A stretch of 64,000 nucleotides of DNA from VAZQ01 sp963771845 (GCA_963771845.1 CAVYVC010000033.1:1-64000); one strand, 5' to 3'; positions 35,391-44,387 are shown, counted from the stretch's first letter. Notes: a model not told the origin generated them from the sequence alone. Program-made: numbers and translations.

Positions 35391-35439
35391 GTGCAATGCG
35401 CTAGGCTTGGCGCAATGCGCTACGCTTATTGCGCCCTAC
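35391..35439. repeat. Inverted REP copy at the 5' side of the RAYT
   Basis: GGCGCAATGCGCTACGCTTA followed by TTGCGCCCTAC (35409-35439) is the exact reverse complement of the unit at 34794-34824. A partial copy, GTGCAATGCGCTAG, precedes it at 35391-35404. Confidence 0.88.
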
Positions 35440-35459
35440 GAGCTACGAGCTACCGCCTG

Positions 35460-36695
35460 CTACGTCTGCTGCAGCAGGCCCGCCATCGGCTTCACGCGCG
35501 CGCTGTCCGGAAAAACCTTCGCCGCGAGCGCGGCCTCGTCCACGCGCAGATGATCCTTCAGCACGCCCTTGAGCACGGCGCGCAGGTCGGTCGTCGCCTT
35601 GAGATCGCGCCCGTCGTGCAGGTTGGCAGCTTTGAGGCCCGGCCAGTCTGCGACGACGCGACCGCCTTTGAGCGCGCCGCCGGCCAGGAACGCAACCGTC
35701 GCGGTGCCGTGATCGGTGCCTTCGGTGCCGTTAATGCGCGCGGTGCGGCCGAACTCGGTGACAACGGCCACCACCGTCTCGCGCCATGCGTCTTTCATCT
35801 CGGTCTCGATTGCGGCAATGGCGCCGTCGAGCGCCGCGAGCAGGTTTGCGAGCCGGCCGGTCGCAACGCCTTCGTCGGCGTGGGTGTCCCATCCGTCAAA
35901 CGCAAGCGCGCCGATGCGAGGCCCGTCCGGGCGCGCCAGAAACTTCGCTGCCGTTCCCGCCGATTCCGCAAAATAGGCACGCACCTGCGCCGCGCCCGGT
36001 GCTGGGCGCGGCTGCTCGCCGTCCATGCCGCCTGCGCGCGCGATGGTGGCAAGCCCGACGCGCTCTTCGAGCGCGCGCGCAAGCGCAGGATCCGCGTGCC
36101 GATAGAGATCCAGTAATCGCTGCAAGGTGTCCTCGCCCGCGGGCGGCAGCCGCCGCGGCGTCCAGGCCAGAACAGGCGCCGGTCCGCGCACCACCAAGGG
36201 CGCGATCGGTCCGATGGCGAAGGCGTCGCGGCTTCCGCCTGCGCGCCCGGCCGGCTGGAGCGAGACGAGCGCGCGGTTGAGCCATCCCGTTTCGGCCGTG
36301 CCTGGCGCAGCAAGCCCGCTTTCCAGCACGTCCTGACCGTCGAAATGGGAGCGCTCCCGGTAAGGCGTCGCCGAGGCATGCACGATCGTCGCCGCGCCGG
36401 CCTGGTAGAGCCGGTGCAGATTGGGCATTGCCGGATTGAGCGCGAAGAACGAATCGAGCGGCAAAGCCGCAGGCGTTCCGGTGACCGTAAGCGCCTTGTC
36501 GCCGCGTAGCGCGTGCCAGTCCGGATCGCCCACGGGCGAAACCGCGGCCAGGCCGTCGAGCGCGCCCCGCAGCACGATCACGAGAAAGCGCGGATCGCGC
36601 CCTTCCGCATGCGCAAGCTTGGGCACATAGGCCCATGCGAAAAGCGCACCGGAGCCAAGAAGCAGCTCGCGGCGGGTCGGGGCATGAACTGTCAT
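35460..36695 (-). CDS. DUF1501 secreted protein
   Basis: This 411-residue protein has a twin-arginine signal (TRRELLLGSGALFAW) and an alkaline-phosphatase-like fold: FLVIVLRGALDGLAAVSPVG near the N-terminus, RSHFDGQDVLESGLA, FDGWDTHADEG and VVTEFGRTARINGTEGTDHGT in the C-terminal half. The family is almost always encoded beside DUF1800, as here, and both are probably exported folded through Tat; the function is unknown. ATG 36695 with GAGGTGA fits better than 36710. The gap to the DUF1800 stop is 11 bases. Confidence 0.92.
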   Translation of the reverse strand: MTVHAPTRRELLLGSGALFAWAYVPKLAHAEGRDPRFLVIVLRGALDGLAAVSPVGDPDWHALRGDKALTVTGTPAALPLDSFFALNPAMPNLHRLYQAGAATIVHASATPYRERSHFDGQDVLESGLAAPGTAETGWLNRALVSLQPAGRAGGSRDAFAIGPIAPLVVRGPAPVLAWTPRRLPPAGEDTLQRLLDLYRHADPALARALEERVGLATIARAGGMDGEQPRPAPGAAQVRAYFAESAGTAAKFLARPDGPRIGALAFDGWDTHADEGVATGRLANLLAALDGAIAAIETEMKDAWRETVVAVVTEFGRTARINGTEGTDHGTATVAFLAGGALKGGRVVADWPGLKAANLHDGRDLKATTDLRAVLKGVLKDHLRVDEAALAAKVFPDSARVKPMAGLLQQT

Positions 36696-36706
36696 GGTCT
36701 CACCTC

Positions 36707-38125
36707 TCATCGCCGCTGGAATTCCGGCGACATGAACAGGAGCGCCAGCGCCTGCGGCCGGCTTTCGGCGCGCGTGATGGCCTCGCGCGTTTGCGCCGAC
36801 GCGAGCGGGCCGAGCGTCTGTTCAAACAGCTCGCGTGGATCGGCGTCGCCGCCCATGCGTCGCGCGAGCGCATTTGCAATATCGAGCCGTTGCGAGAGCC
36901 CGTCGAGCCAGGGCGCGCTCTCGTCCGCAAAACCTTTCGGTGCCGAGGGCCGCCACAGCGGCTCGCCGAGGAGGTTGTGCGCCTGCATGACCGGTCCGAT
37001 ATCGGGCGGCACGACGCCGCCGGCGCGCATTGCCGAGATGATCCATTCGCCCGGACGCTTGAGTTTCGGCCGCGCGCTGTCCCAGGCCTCGGGCGCGGCA
37101 ACAAGCGCCTTCGCCATCTCGTTGAGGCTGCCCTCGCTATCGAGGAAGCGCTTGCTCAGGCGCGCAACCAAGGCAGGCGGCGGCTCGTCCGCCACAAAAT
37201 GGCAGGCGAGCTTGGTCGCGATATGCTTGGCGGTCGCGGGATGGCGCGCAAGCATGGCTAGCACCGCGCGCCCCTGCGCCACGCCGTCCTCCGGATAGCT
37301 CTTTGCGATCACGCTCTGTGCGCCCGGCTCGTGCATGCGCGGATTGAACTGGAACTCGCCGGCATGGGCGGGGTCCTGGCGCGGCGGCGCAACGGTCCAG
37401 CCGGTGATCACTTTCGCGAAGCTCGTCACGTCCTCTTGTGTGTAGACCGTGCGCACGCCGAGCGTATGCAGTTCAAGAATCTCGCGCGCGAGATTTTCGT
37501 TGAGACCGCGCTTCTGCCGCATGCCTGCCAATGAATTGGGTCCGATCGAGCGCGCGTTGTCGAGATAGATCAGCATGGCCGGATGGGATTCGACCGCGAG
37601 CAGCATGTCATGGAAGCGGCCGAGGATATGCGGGCGGATAGCCTCGCGCTCATACGCGCCGCAGATCGGGCGCACGCCGCCCTTGTCCGCCGACACGCAG
37701 AAATGGTTGGACCAGAACCAGGCGAGCCGCTCGGCAAAGCCGATCTGGGCCGCAAGCGCCGCATGGATGCGCGCCTTCGCCTCATCGAGATAAAGCCGCT
37801 GCGGCAGGGGAGGGCCCGCATTTGGCGCCATGGACGGGGGAGCGTCGGGCGCTTTCACGTCCGGCTGTTGGTTTGCCGCCGCACGCGCGGCGCGGTCCGC
37901 CTGGCGCTGCGCGCGTCGCTCCTGCTGGAATTTCAATGCCGCGCGCGCGGCGTCGGCGCTTGTCATGAGCGCCGGATCGCTGATACGCGCGGCGTCGGGG
38001 CTGTTGATCTCGGCCAGCAACGCTCCGCGCGGGTCGGAGGCAATGGCGGCAATCGATCCCGCGCGCGGTCCGAGCCCGAACCGGTGCAAGGCAAGCGCGG
38101 CTTGCGCTTTCGGATCAAGGGCCAT
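36707..38125 (-). CDS. DUF1800 protein
   Basis: This 472-residue helical protein has the family features AALALHRFGLGPRAGSIAAI at the start, ERLAWFWSNHFCVSADKGGV, ILGRFHDMLLAVESHPAMLI, RGLNENLAREILELHTLGV and GEWIISAMRAGG. There is no obvious signal peptide, in contrast to its DUF1501 partner. These two genes form a widespread bacterial operon without an assigned function. It is the first gene of the pair; the REP palindrome at 38258 lies upstream. Confidence 0.92.
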   Translation of the reverse strand: MALDPKAQAALALHRFGLGPRAGSIAAIASDPRGALLAEINSPDAARISDPALMTSADAARAALKFQQERRAQRQADRAARAAANQQPDVKAPDAPPSMAPNAGPPLPQRLYLDEAKARIHAALAAQIGFAERLAWFWSNHFCVSADKGGVRPICGAYEREAIRPHILGRFHDMLLAVESHPAMLIYLDNARSIGPNSLAGMRQKRGLNENLAREILELHTLGVRTVYTQEDVTSFAKVITGWTVAPPRQDPAHAGEFQFNPRMHEPGAQSVIAKSYPEDGVAQGRAVLAMLARHPATAKHIATKLACHFVADEPPPALVARLSKRFLDSEGSLNEMAKALVAAPEAWDSARPKLKRPGEWIISAMRAGGVVPPDIGPVMQAHNLLGEPLWRPSAPKGFADESAPWLDGLSQRLDIANALARRMGGDADPRELFEQTLGPLASAQTREAITRAESRPQALALLFMSPEFQRR

Positions 38126-38257
38126 GCGTCACACGCTCCTTAGGCCAACGCACGCCACCCTGCGACAGGGTCGCGGACGGCAATGTCAATATTGCGGCGC
38201 CTGCCTTTCACCAGGCTGACGTGAAGATGAAAAATTGGAAATGTAGAGGGCGCTTCT

Positions 38258-38328
38258 GTAGCCCGCATTGAGCGCAGCGAAATGCGGGGACGCTCTCCCG
38301 GATGTCGCTGCGATCCATCCGGGCTACG
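38258..38328. repeat. REP-like double palindrome
   Basis: GTAGCCCGCATTGAGCGCAG pairs with AAATGCGGG, followed by CCCGGATGTCGC pairing with ATCCGGGCTAC. It lies in the gene-free divergent spacer 38126-38520. Confidence 0.78.
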
Positions 38329-38520
38329 GAGCTCTATCTTCGTATCTTTTTCGTAAACCCGCGGCGCCGTTTCTCGCTGCCGATATCGAGATCAACGAAC
38401 ATTTGTCCCGACCCGAGCTTGCAGCTTGCTGTTTGGGGGACATGGCCATGTTAAACTCGATTCGAACAACATTCCTTGCTGTGCGTGTGTCGGGGGCGAA
38501 CGAACTCAGGAGCGACTGCG

Positions 38521-39297
38521 ATGCGGGTGCGCTTCTCCTTGATGATAATCGCTGCGCTTGCGTTGGGCGCATTCGCGCTTCGTCCCAGCCTGGCGCAACC
38601 GCTGCCGCCGCAGGCGGCGCCCGTGCCGCCCGGTCCCTACAAGCCGGTGCCGATTACGTTGCCGCCGCCTTTGAACGATCCGAGCTTCGATGATTTTCGC
38701 AAGCGGCTTGCCGAAGTCGCGCAAAACAAGGATCGTGCCGCGCTCGCCCCGCTTGTCTCGGCGACCTTCTTCTGGATTCCCGAAGATGCCGATATCGCGG
38801 ACAAGAAGCTTTCCGCCATCGATAATCTGACCAAAGCCTTGAGCCTCCAGGGCGCCGATGCGCTCGGCTGGGATGCGCTTGCCGCCTATGCCGCCGAGAG
38901 CAGCACCATGCCCGATCCGCAGCGCAGCGGAGTCATCTGTGCGCCGGTCGAAGCACGCTTCGATGAAAACGCTGCTGCGGAGCTGGTAACAACCACCCAG
39001 ACCGACGCGTCCGATTGGGCGTTCCCGATCAGCGACGGCGTCGAAGTCCGCGCCGATGCGAAGAAGGATGCGCCGGTCATCGACAAGCTCGGGCTCTATC
39101 TCGTTCGCATTCTCCCCGACGATTCGCCGCTCAACGCCGTGCACGCGACCTTTGTAAAGGTGATGACTGCCGCGGGTAAGGTCGGCTATGTCCCGGTCGA
39201 ATCCGTGCTCCCGATTGGCGGCGAGCAATTGTGCTATGTCAAAGAGGCTGACGGTTGGAAGATCGCGGGCTTCTTCGGCGGCGAGGCAAACCAGTAG
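38521..39297 (+). CDS. Secreted hypothetical protein with SH3-like C-terminus
   Basis: This 258-residue protein has a signal peptide (MRVRFSLMIIAALALGAFAL, cleaved after SLAQ) and a Pro-rich linker (PPQAAPVPPGPYKPVPITLP). A middle domain has FDDFRKRLAEVAQNKDRAAL and LSAIDNLTKAL. The C-terminal part (DGVEVRADAKKDAPVIDKLG, GKVGYVPVESVLPIGGEQLC) looks like a bacterial SH3 domain that may bind cell wall. GGAG precedes ATG 38521. The exact role is unknown. Confidence 0.7.
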   Translation: MRVRFSLMIIAALALGAFALRPSLAQPLPPQAAPVPPGPYKPVPITLPPPLNDPSFDDFRKRLAEVAQNKDRAALAPLVSATFFWIPEDADIADKKLSAIDNLTKALSLQGADALGWDALAAYAAESSTMPDPQRSGVICAPVEARFDENAAAELVTTTQTDASDWAFPISDGVEVRADAKKDAPVIDKLGLYLVRILPDDSPLNAVHATFVKVMTAAGKVGYVPVESVLPIGGEQLCYVKEADGWKIAGFFGGEANQ

Positions 39298-39323
39298 GTA
39301 ATGTTGTTTCCGGGAAACTGCAC

Positions 39324-40259
39324 ATGATCATCGAGAATCAAAAAGACGTCACAACCGCGGTGCTCGCCGAGCTAAAGCGCGCCCCCAATGCCAGGTTCCG
39401 GGAAATCATGTCGGCCTTCGTGCGCCACATGCATGACTTCGCGCGCGAGGCGAAACTGACCGAGGAGGAGTTTCATGCCGCGCTCGCCTATGTCGTTGCC
39501 ATCGGCAAGCACAGCAGCGAGTCCCACAACGAGGCCGTACTGATCGCCGGCTCGCTCGGCCTCTCTGCCCTCGTTTGTCTCCTCAACAACGGCAATTACG
39601 GCACGACGGAGACCGACCAGAACCTGCTTGGGCCGTTCTGGCGCATGCACTCTCCCAGCACGGCCAATGGCGGCTCGATCGTGCGCTCGCCGACGCCCGG
39701 TCCAGCCCTGTTTGTCAACGCAATGTTCCGCGATGGCAGCGGAGCGCCGATCGCCGGCGCCGAGGTCGACATCTGGCATTCCTCCCCGGAAGGTTTTTAC
39801 GAGAACCAGGACCCCGAGCAGGCGGAGATGAATCTACGCGGCAAATTTTTCACCGATGCGGCCGGCTGCATCAACTTCCGCAGCGTCAAGCCCTCCGGTT
39901 ACCCGATCCCGATCGATGGCCCGACCGGTGAGCTTCTGCGCGCCCAGGGCCGGCACAACATGCGGCCTGCGCACCTGCATTTCCTCGCGACCAAGGAAGA
40001 CTTCAAGACCCTGATCTCGCAACTCTATGTGCCGGACGACAAATATATCGAGACCGACGCGCAATTCGGCGTCACGCGCCATCTGCTCGGCAATTATGTG
40101 CGGCACGAGAACGAGCCTGCGCCGGCAGCCGACGTGCAGGGGGCCTGGTATTCCCTCGAACACAACTTCGTCATGGCGCGCGGAAGCCCGAAGCTGCCGC
40201 GGCCGCCCATCAGTGCCAAGGCGAAGGGCGAGCGCCCGAAGATCCCGCACTTGGCGTGA
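39324..40259 (+). CDS. Intradiol ring-cleavage dioxygenase (hydroxyquinol/catechol 1,2-type)
   Basis: This 311-residue non-heme Fe(III) enzyme should open a catechol or hydroxyquinol ring between the two hydroxyls to a muconate or maleylacetate. It has the N-terminal dimerisation domain (VTTAVLAELKRAPNARFREI) and the family phrase NLLGPFWRMHSP. Iron ligands are likely the Tyr in GFYENQDP, the Tyr in KPSGYPIPIDGP and two His in RPAHLHFL. The N-terminal domain favours the catechol/hydroxyquinol group over protocatechuate enzymes. It starts 26 bases after the upstream stop. Two Bug receptors follow, perhaps for import of an aromatic acid. Confidence 0.9.
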   Translation: MIIENQKDVTTAVLAELKRAPNARFREIMSAFVRHMHDFAREAKLTEEEFHAALAYVVAIGKHSSESHNEAVLIAGSLGLSALVCLLNNGNYGTTETDQNLLGPFWRMHSPSTANGGSIVRSPTPGPALFVNAMFRDGSGAPIAGAEVDIWHSSPEGFYENQDPEQAEMNLRGKFFTDAAGCINFRSVKPSGYPIPIDGPTGELLRAQGRHNMRPAHLHFLATKEDFKTLISQLYVPDDKYIETDAQFGVTRHLLGNYVRHENEPAPAADVQGAWYSLEHNFVMARGSPKLPRPPISAKAKGERPKIPHLA

Positions 40260-40293
40260 GTCGCAAAAGCCGGCGCCGTCGGGAGCCGTAGCC

Positions 40294-40359
40294 GTAGCTC
40301 GGATTGAGCGAAGCGAAATCCGGGGATCCCGCGTTTCGCTGCGCTCAACGCGGGCTACG
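40294..40359. repeat. REP-like double palindrome
   Basis: GTAGCTCGGATTGAGCGAAG pairs with AAATCCGGGG, then CCCGCGTTTCGCTGCGCTCA pairs with ACGCGGGCTAC. It belongs to the same family as the palindromes at 30952 and 38258, and lies between the dioxygenase and the receptor pair. Confidence 0.78.
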
Positions 40360-40454
40360 AAACTGCCGCTCGACCCAACCTGCGGCTCTATCAGCTTGGC
40401 AGAATATCGATTAAGAGAGCGCCAATGGGCGGCTGAGCACGCAGAGGGAAAGTC

Positions 40455-41432
40455 ATGGCGATAGATCGACGCGAACTGTTGTGCCTTGCCGGCGCCACTG
40501 CTGCCGTTACAGCCTGCCCGCAAGTAGCGCGGACGGAATCCTATCCGTCGCGCCCGGTGCGTATCCTGGTCGGCTATTCTGCGGGTGGGGGCGTTGACAT
40601 CGCGGGGCGTCTGATCGGCCAGTGGCTCTCGGAGCGGCTCCAGCAGCAATTCCTGGTGGAGAACCGGACCGGCGCAGCAACCAACATCGCAACCGAGGCG
40701 GTCGTACGTTCGCCGCCCGATGGCTACACCTTGCTCCTGGTCAACGCGGCGAATGCGATCAACGCCACTTACTACGAAAGTCTCAGCTTCGATTTCATGC
40801 GCGACATGGCACCGGTCGCTGGCATTGGGCGCTTTCCGTATTTCATGGCGGTCAATCCGGCGTTTCCGGCTAATAACGTGCGCGAATTCATCGCCTATGC
40901 GAACGCCAATCCGGGCAAGGTCAACATGGGAACCGGCGGCGCGGGCGGACCGGATCACGCTTCCGGTGAGTTGCTCCAGCTGATGACCGGGATCCGAATG
41001 ACCCACGTCCCATACCGCGGCACGGCGCCCGCGCTCACTGATCTGCTCAGCGGGCAGGTGCAGATGGTGTTCTGCACCATTCCGTCAGCGGTTCAGTACG
41101 TCAATGCCGGCACGCTGCGCGCAATTGCGGTGACGTCAGCGGCGCGCCTGGACTCGATGCCCGAAATTCCGACGGTCGGCGAGACGGTGCCGGGATTCGA
41201 ATCGGCTCAGTGGTACGGCGTGGGGGCGCCCGCTGGTACGCCGGTCGCGATCATCGCGACGCTGAACAAGGAGATCAGAGCCGCCCTCGCCGATCCCAAG
41301 ATCAAGGCACGGATTGAAGAGCTCGGCGGCAGCCCGTTATCGATGTCGCCTGAGGAGTTTGGCAAGTTCCTCGCCAACGAAACCGAAAAGATGGCTAAAG
41401 TGATCAAGGCTGCGGGCATCAGCGTGAAATAA
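40455..41432 (+). CDS. Bug/TctC-family periplasmic solute receptor (tandem copy 1)
   Basis: This 325-residue receptor has a DRRELLCLAGATAAV signal region and the family motifs YPSRPVRILVGYSAGGGVD, LVENRTGAATNIATEAVV, PDGYTLLLVNAANAIN and VPYRGTAPALTDLLSGQVQ. It lies 13 bases upstream of a second receptor of the same subgroup. Tandem orphan receptors of this type are common in this bacterial group and may share a distant TctAB permease or act in chemosensing. The ligand is unknown; the neighbouring dioxygenases suggest an aromatic or organic acid. Confidence 0.92.
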   Translation: MAIDRRELLCLAGATAAVTACPQVARTESYPSRPVRILVGYSAGGGVDIAGRLIGQWLSERLQQQFLVENRTGAATNIATEAVVRSPPDGYTLLLVNAANAINATYYESLSFDFMRDMAPVAGIGRFPYFMAVNPAFPANNVREFIAYANANPGKVNMGTGGAGGPDHASGELLQLMTGIRMTHVPYRGTAPALTDLLSGQVQMVFCTIPSAVQYVNAGTLRAIAVTSAARLDSMPEIPTVGETVPGFESAQWYGVGAPAGTPVAIIATLNKEIRAALADPKIKARIEELGGSPLSMSPEEFGKFLANETEKMAKVIKAAGISVK

Positions 41433-41445
41433 AAAGAAGAAGGCG

Positions 41446-42417
41446 ATGAAGCTTCTCCGTCGGCAAATCCTTCGTCTCGTTGCCGGAGCTGCTGGCGTTC
41501 CGGTCATTTCGCGCATCGCCTGGGCACAAGACTATCCCAACAAGCCTGTGCGTTTGATCGTCGGTTTTCCGGCCGGCAACGCGCCCGATATCATCGCCCG
41601 CCTCATCGGGCAGTGGCTATCGGACCAGCTCGGTCAGCAATTCATCGTTGAGAACCGCCCGGGCGCCGCCAGCAATATCGCGACCGAGGCTGCTGTGAGT
41701 GCGCCTGCGGATGGCTACACGCTGCTCCTGATCGTATTGACCAATGTTCTCAACCAGGCGCTCTACTCCAAGCTCAAATTCGATTTTATCCGTGACATCG
41801 CACCAGTCGCGATTATCGCCAACGCTCCCTTTGTCCTCATTGTCACTGCGTCATTCCCGGCGCAAACCGTTCCCGAGCTTATCGCTTATGCCAAAGCCAA
41901 TCCGGGAAAGATCAACATGGCGTCGGGCGGAAATGGCGCCGCCACGCACGTGTTCGGGGAGTTGTTCAAGACGATGGCTGGGGTCGACCTGGTTCACGTC
42001 CCCTATCGCAGCAGCTACATGCCTGATCTGCTCAGCGGACAGGTGCAACTCGTATTCAATCCGATACCGCAGTCGATGGAGCATATCAGGAGTGGCCGCG
42101 TGCGCGCGCTCGGGGTGACCACTGCGACGCGCCTGGAGGCGTTGCCGGGCGTTCCTGCATTGGGCGAGTTTGTGCCGGGCTATGAGGCAATCGGCTGGTT
42201 CGGGCTCGGCGCGCCGTCGAAGACACCCGCCGACATCGTCAACAAGCTCAACGCGGCAACGCGCGCCGCTGTTGCCGACCCCAGGCTCGAGGCGCGGCTT
42301 GTCGGCTTGGGAGTCGATCCGATGTCAATGTCGCCCGCGCAATTCGGCAAATTCGTTCGCGACGACTTCGAGAAATGGGCGAGCGTGATAAAGTCTGCCA
42401 ACATCAAGCCGGAGTAA
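41446..42417 (+). CDS. Bug/TctC-family periplasmic solute receptor (tandem copy 2)
   Basis: This is a 323-residue paralogue of the preceding gene with a RRQILRLVAGAAG signal ending SRIAWAQ. It has YPNKPVRLIVGFPAGNAPD, IVENRPGAASNIATEAAV, DGYTLLLIVLTNVLNQ and VPYRSSYMPDLLSGQVQL; the usual YRG is YRS here. Its signal peptide and first domain are closest to the receptor at 27005. The ribosome site AAGAAGGCG lies before ATG 41446. Confidence 0.92.
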   Translation: MKLLRRQILRLVAGAAGVPVISRIAWAQDYPNKPVRLIVGFPAGNAPDIIARLIGQWLSDQLGQQFIVENRPGAASNIATEAAVSAPADGYTLLLIVLTNVLNQALYSKLKFDFIRDIAPVAIIANAPFVLIVTASFPAQTVPELIAYAKANPGKINMASGGNGAATHVFGELFKTMAGVDLVHVPYRSSYMPDLLSGQVQLVFNPIPQSMEHIRSGRVRALGVTTATRLEALPGVPALGEFVPGYEAIGWFGLGAPSKTPADIVNKLNAATRAAVADPRLEARLVGLGVDPMSMSPAQFGKFVRDDFEKWASVIKSANIKPE

Positions 42418-42479
42418 GCTGCTCCGGCTAGCGCATGATGCGTTTTGATTTGCTCAATTCCACGCAACATAAAACGCCG

Positions 42480-42593
42480 TCATTCCGGCCGAGGCCCAAA
42501 GGGCCGAGAGCCGGAATCTATAACCCCAGGCCTGTGGTATGGATTTCGGGCGCGCCCCTTCGCTTCGCTACGCGGCGCCCCGGAATGACGTTC
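42480..42593. repeat. Long dispersed inverted repeat
   Basis: CGTCATTCCGG at the left pairs with CCGGAATGACG at the right, with internal GGCCGAGGCCCAAAGGGCC and GGCGCGCCCC/GGCGCCCC pairs. It lies between the convergent ends of the second receptor and the amidohydrolase and could serve as a bidirectional terminator. Confidence 0.65.
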
Positions 42594-42651
42594 AGTCTAA
42601 CCGCCTTCCGGATTGCCCCGGAAGGCGGCGTAGCCGGCGTTTGCCGAGGCT

Positions 42652-43902
42652 TCAGGCGGCGGCAGCGAGATTGCCGAAGCGTTTGAGGTTCTCTTTCTGC
42701 TTCTCGTTGCGCGGCGGCAGCTTGAACAGCCGCGCCGCATTGCCGCCGAGAACGTTGTGCTTTGCCTTGTCCGACAGGAACGGCAGATCGTAGATGGTGC
42801 TCGGCAGATCGAAGTCCCAGTGCGGATAGTCGGAGGAATAAAGCAGCTGCGTCTCCGCGTTGATCATCCGGAACGTGCACTCCATCGCCTGCCGGTCCTG
42901 AATTTCGATCGGCTGCGAGGAATAGTACATCTCGCGCATGTAGTCGCTGGGCTTCTTTTTCAGGAGCGGCGCCTCCGACGGGCGGATCATGAACTCATGA
43001 TCAAGCCGCTGCATGAGGAACGGCACCCAGGCGAGGCCCGATTCGATCCAGATCACCGGCAGCTTGGGGAAGCGCTCGCCCATGCCGTTGATGACCCAGT
43101 TGGTGCAGTGCACGACGTTGTAGAAGGTAAAGCCGAGCGCATGCACGGAGAGGAAACGGTTGCAGGCGCGGAAGACCGGCTCGTTCCAATTCGGCCCGGA
43201 ATGGAAGGCAAGCGCAAGCCCGCGCTCCTCCAGCATGCCATAGAGCCGCATATACGCGTTGTCGTTGACCTGAAGGTGCCGCACTGTCGTCACCATGAAG
43301 CCGGTGACCCCTTTGCGCTCGCCGAAGGCCTCGACGTGGCGCACGCATGCCGCGGGATCGGAGAACGGCAGGCACAGCATGGAATACATGCGTCCGCCCG
43401 TTTCCGGCAGCACCTTTTCCGTGACCCAACGGTTGTAGGCCCAGCAGAGATCGACCTCCATCTCCTTTTGCGGATGCATGCCGATGTTGAGCATCCCGGT
43501 CGGGAACAGGCAGGAATAATCGACGCTCATCGCGTCCATCCAGCGTTCGCCGAGCTGCACGTCGCGATGGCGGTTGGTTTCCGTCTTCTCGGAGCGGCGC
43601 AGCGGATAGCGCGTGACGCGCCCGCCCATGTCCTGGATGAAACCGGCATTGGTGGGCACGATCGAGCCACGGTCCGTCTGTCCGCGCCCGCCCATGGTGT
43701 ACTGTTTGAGGACCTCGTTCTCCATGAACGGCAGGATCTCGTTGTAATGCTCGTTCTCGTAGTGGTGGGCGTCCACGTCGACAATCAAGATATCGTCGAG
43801 CTTGCGCTGGACCGCCTGCTTGCGGGCATGCGCGAGAAGCCTCGTGGTATTGAGCTCATCGACCGAGATGCGTCGGCCGCGTTCAGCAAGCAGTTCCATC
43901 AT
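42652..43902 (-). CDS. ACMSD-like amidohydrolase (decarboxylase family)
   Basis: This 416-residue TIM-barrel metalloenzyme has VDVDAHHYENEHY in strand 1. The usual HxH metal motif is D-A-H here (Asp44, His46), as in the gamma-resorcylate-decarboxylase-like branch with an acidic residue in the first position. Further parts are LALAFHSGPNWNEP, VIWIESGLAWVP and LLYSSDYPHWDFD (catalytic/metal Asp). Relatives decarboxylate aromatic acids or ring-cleavage products. AGGAG precedes the start. It is probably the last gene of an operon with the Rieske protein and a small unknown protein. Confidence 0.85.
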   Translation of the reverse strand: MMELLAERGRRISVDELNTTRLLAHARKQAVQRKLDDILIVDVDAHHYENEHYNEILPFMENEVLKQYTMGGRGQTDRGSIVPTNAGFIQDMGGRVTRYPLRRSEKTETNRHRDVQLGERWMDAMSVDYSCLFPTGMLNIGMHPQKEMEVDLCWAYNRWVTEKVLPETGGRMYSMLCLPFSDPAACVRHVEAFGERKGVTGFMVTTVRHLQVNDNAYMRLYGMLEERGLALAFHSGPNWNEPVFRACNRFLSVHALGFTFYNVVHCTNWVINGMGERFPKLPVIWIESGLAWVPFLMQRLDHEFMIRPSEAPLLKKKPSDYMREMYYSSQPIEIQDRQAMECTFRMINAETQLLYSSDYPHWDFDLPSTIYDLPFLSDKAKHNVLGGNAARLFKLPPRNEKQKENLKRFGNLAAAA

Positions 43903-43932
43903 CCATCTCCTGACGTTTCCAATAGCTTCCCC

Positions 43933-43974
43933 ACCCTATCCCTCCCCCGCTTGCGGGGGAGGGCGAGGGTGGGG
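43933..43974. repeat. Intergenic hairpin repeat
   Basis: CCCTCCCCCGC-TT-GCGGGGGAGGG is a strong hairpin within the short spacer between the small unknown gene and the amidohydrolase gene, nested in outer CACCCTA/TAGGGTG-like arms. It may attenuate transcription between the two genes. Confidence 0.65.
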
Positions 43975-43979
43975 GTTAC

Positions 43980-44387
43980 TCAGCGGCCGGTCCAGCTCTG
44001 CCACATGCCGAGCTCGAACACCGCAAGATTTGCAGACTTGAGCAGACCGCTCGCCGTAATCATCACCTCGGTCGCGGTGGCGCCGCCGCGCTGCGGCAGC
44101 GGCAACAGGTCTTCTCCCGCGTCCACCTGGGCCGCGTAGGTCTTGCAGAGTGCCGCCATCAGCGCCTGCAGCGCATCCTTGCTCAGGTGATTGCGCCGGC
44201 CTTGCGCAAGGGCGTGCTCCAGCTCGACGGCGAGCCGTTTCGCCTCGGCCGAACCCGCGCCGTTTCCATTCTTCGCCGCCGCTTCCATAGCTGCCTTGGA
44301 CGGCCGCGCCGCGAGCTTTGTGGCGGGCGCTGCGGGAGCGCGCGGGCGCCGGGCGGACTTTACCGCTGTGCTCCTAGGTGACGACAT
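43980..44387 (-). CDS. Small uncharacterised protein coupled to the Rieske gene
   Basis: This 135-residue protein has a basic Ala/Pro-rich N-terminus (about 40 residues, probably disordered). A compact C-terminal domain follows: KRLAVELEHALAQGRRNHLS, LQALMAALCKTYAAQVDAGE, RGGATATEVMITASGLLKSA and NLAVFELGMWQSW. ATG 44387 has GAGG four bases upstream and lies inside the Rieske gene (14-base overlap), so the two are likely coupled. I do not recognise the family. Its place between a Rieske protein and an amidohydrolase suggests an accessory role in the same pathway. Confidence 0.65.
   Translation of the reverse strand: MSSPRSTAVKSARRPRAPAAPATKLAARPSKAAMEAAAKNGNGAGSAEAKRLAVELEHALAQGRRNHLSKDALQALMAALCKTYAAQVDAGEDLLPLPQRGGATATEVMITASGLLKSANLAVFELGMWQSWTGR

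Noticed and set aside
34758..36116. Plus-strand frame of 452 codons across the RAYT and DUF1501 genes
   Set aside because: It crosses REP sequences and runs antisense to two supported genes.
42757..44139. Plus-strand frame of 460 codons opposite the amidohydrolase
   Set aside because: Antisense of a supported TIM-barrel enzyme and partly made of hairpin repeat.
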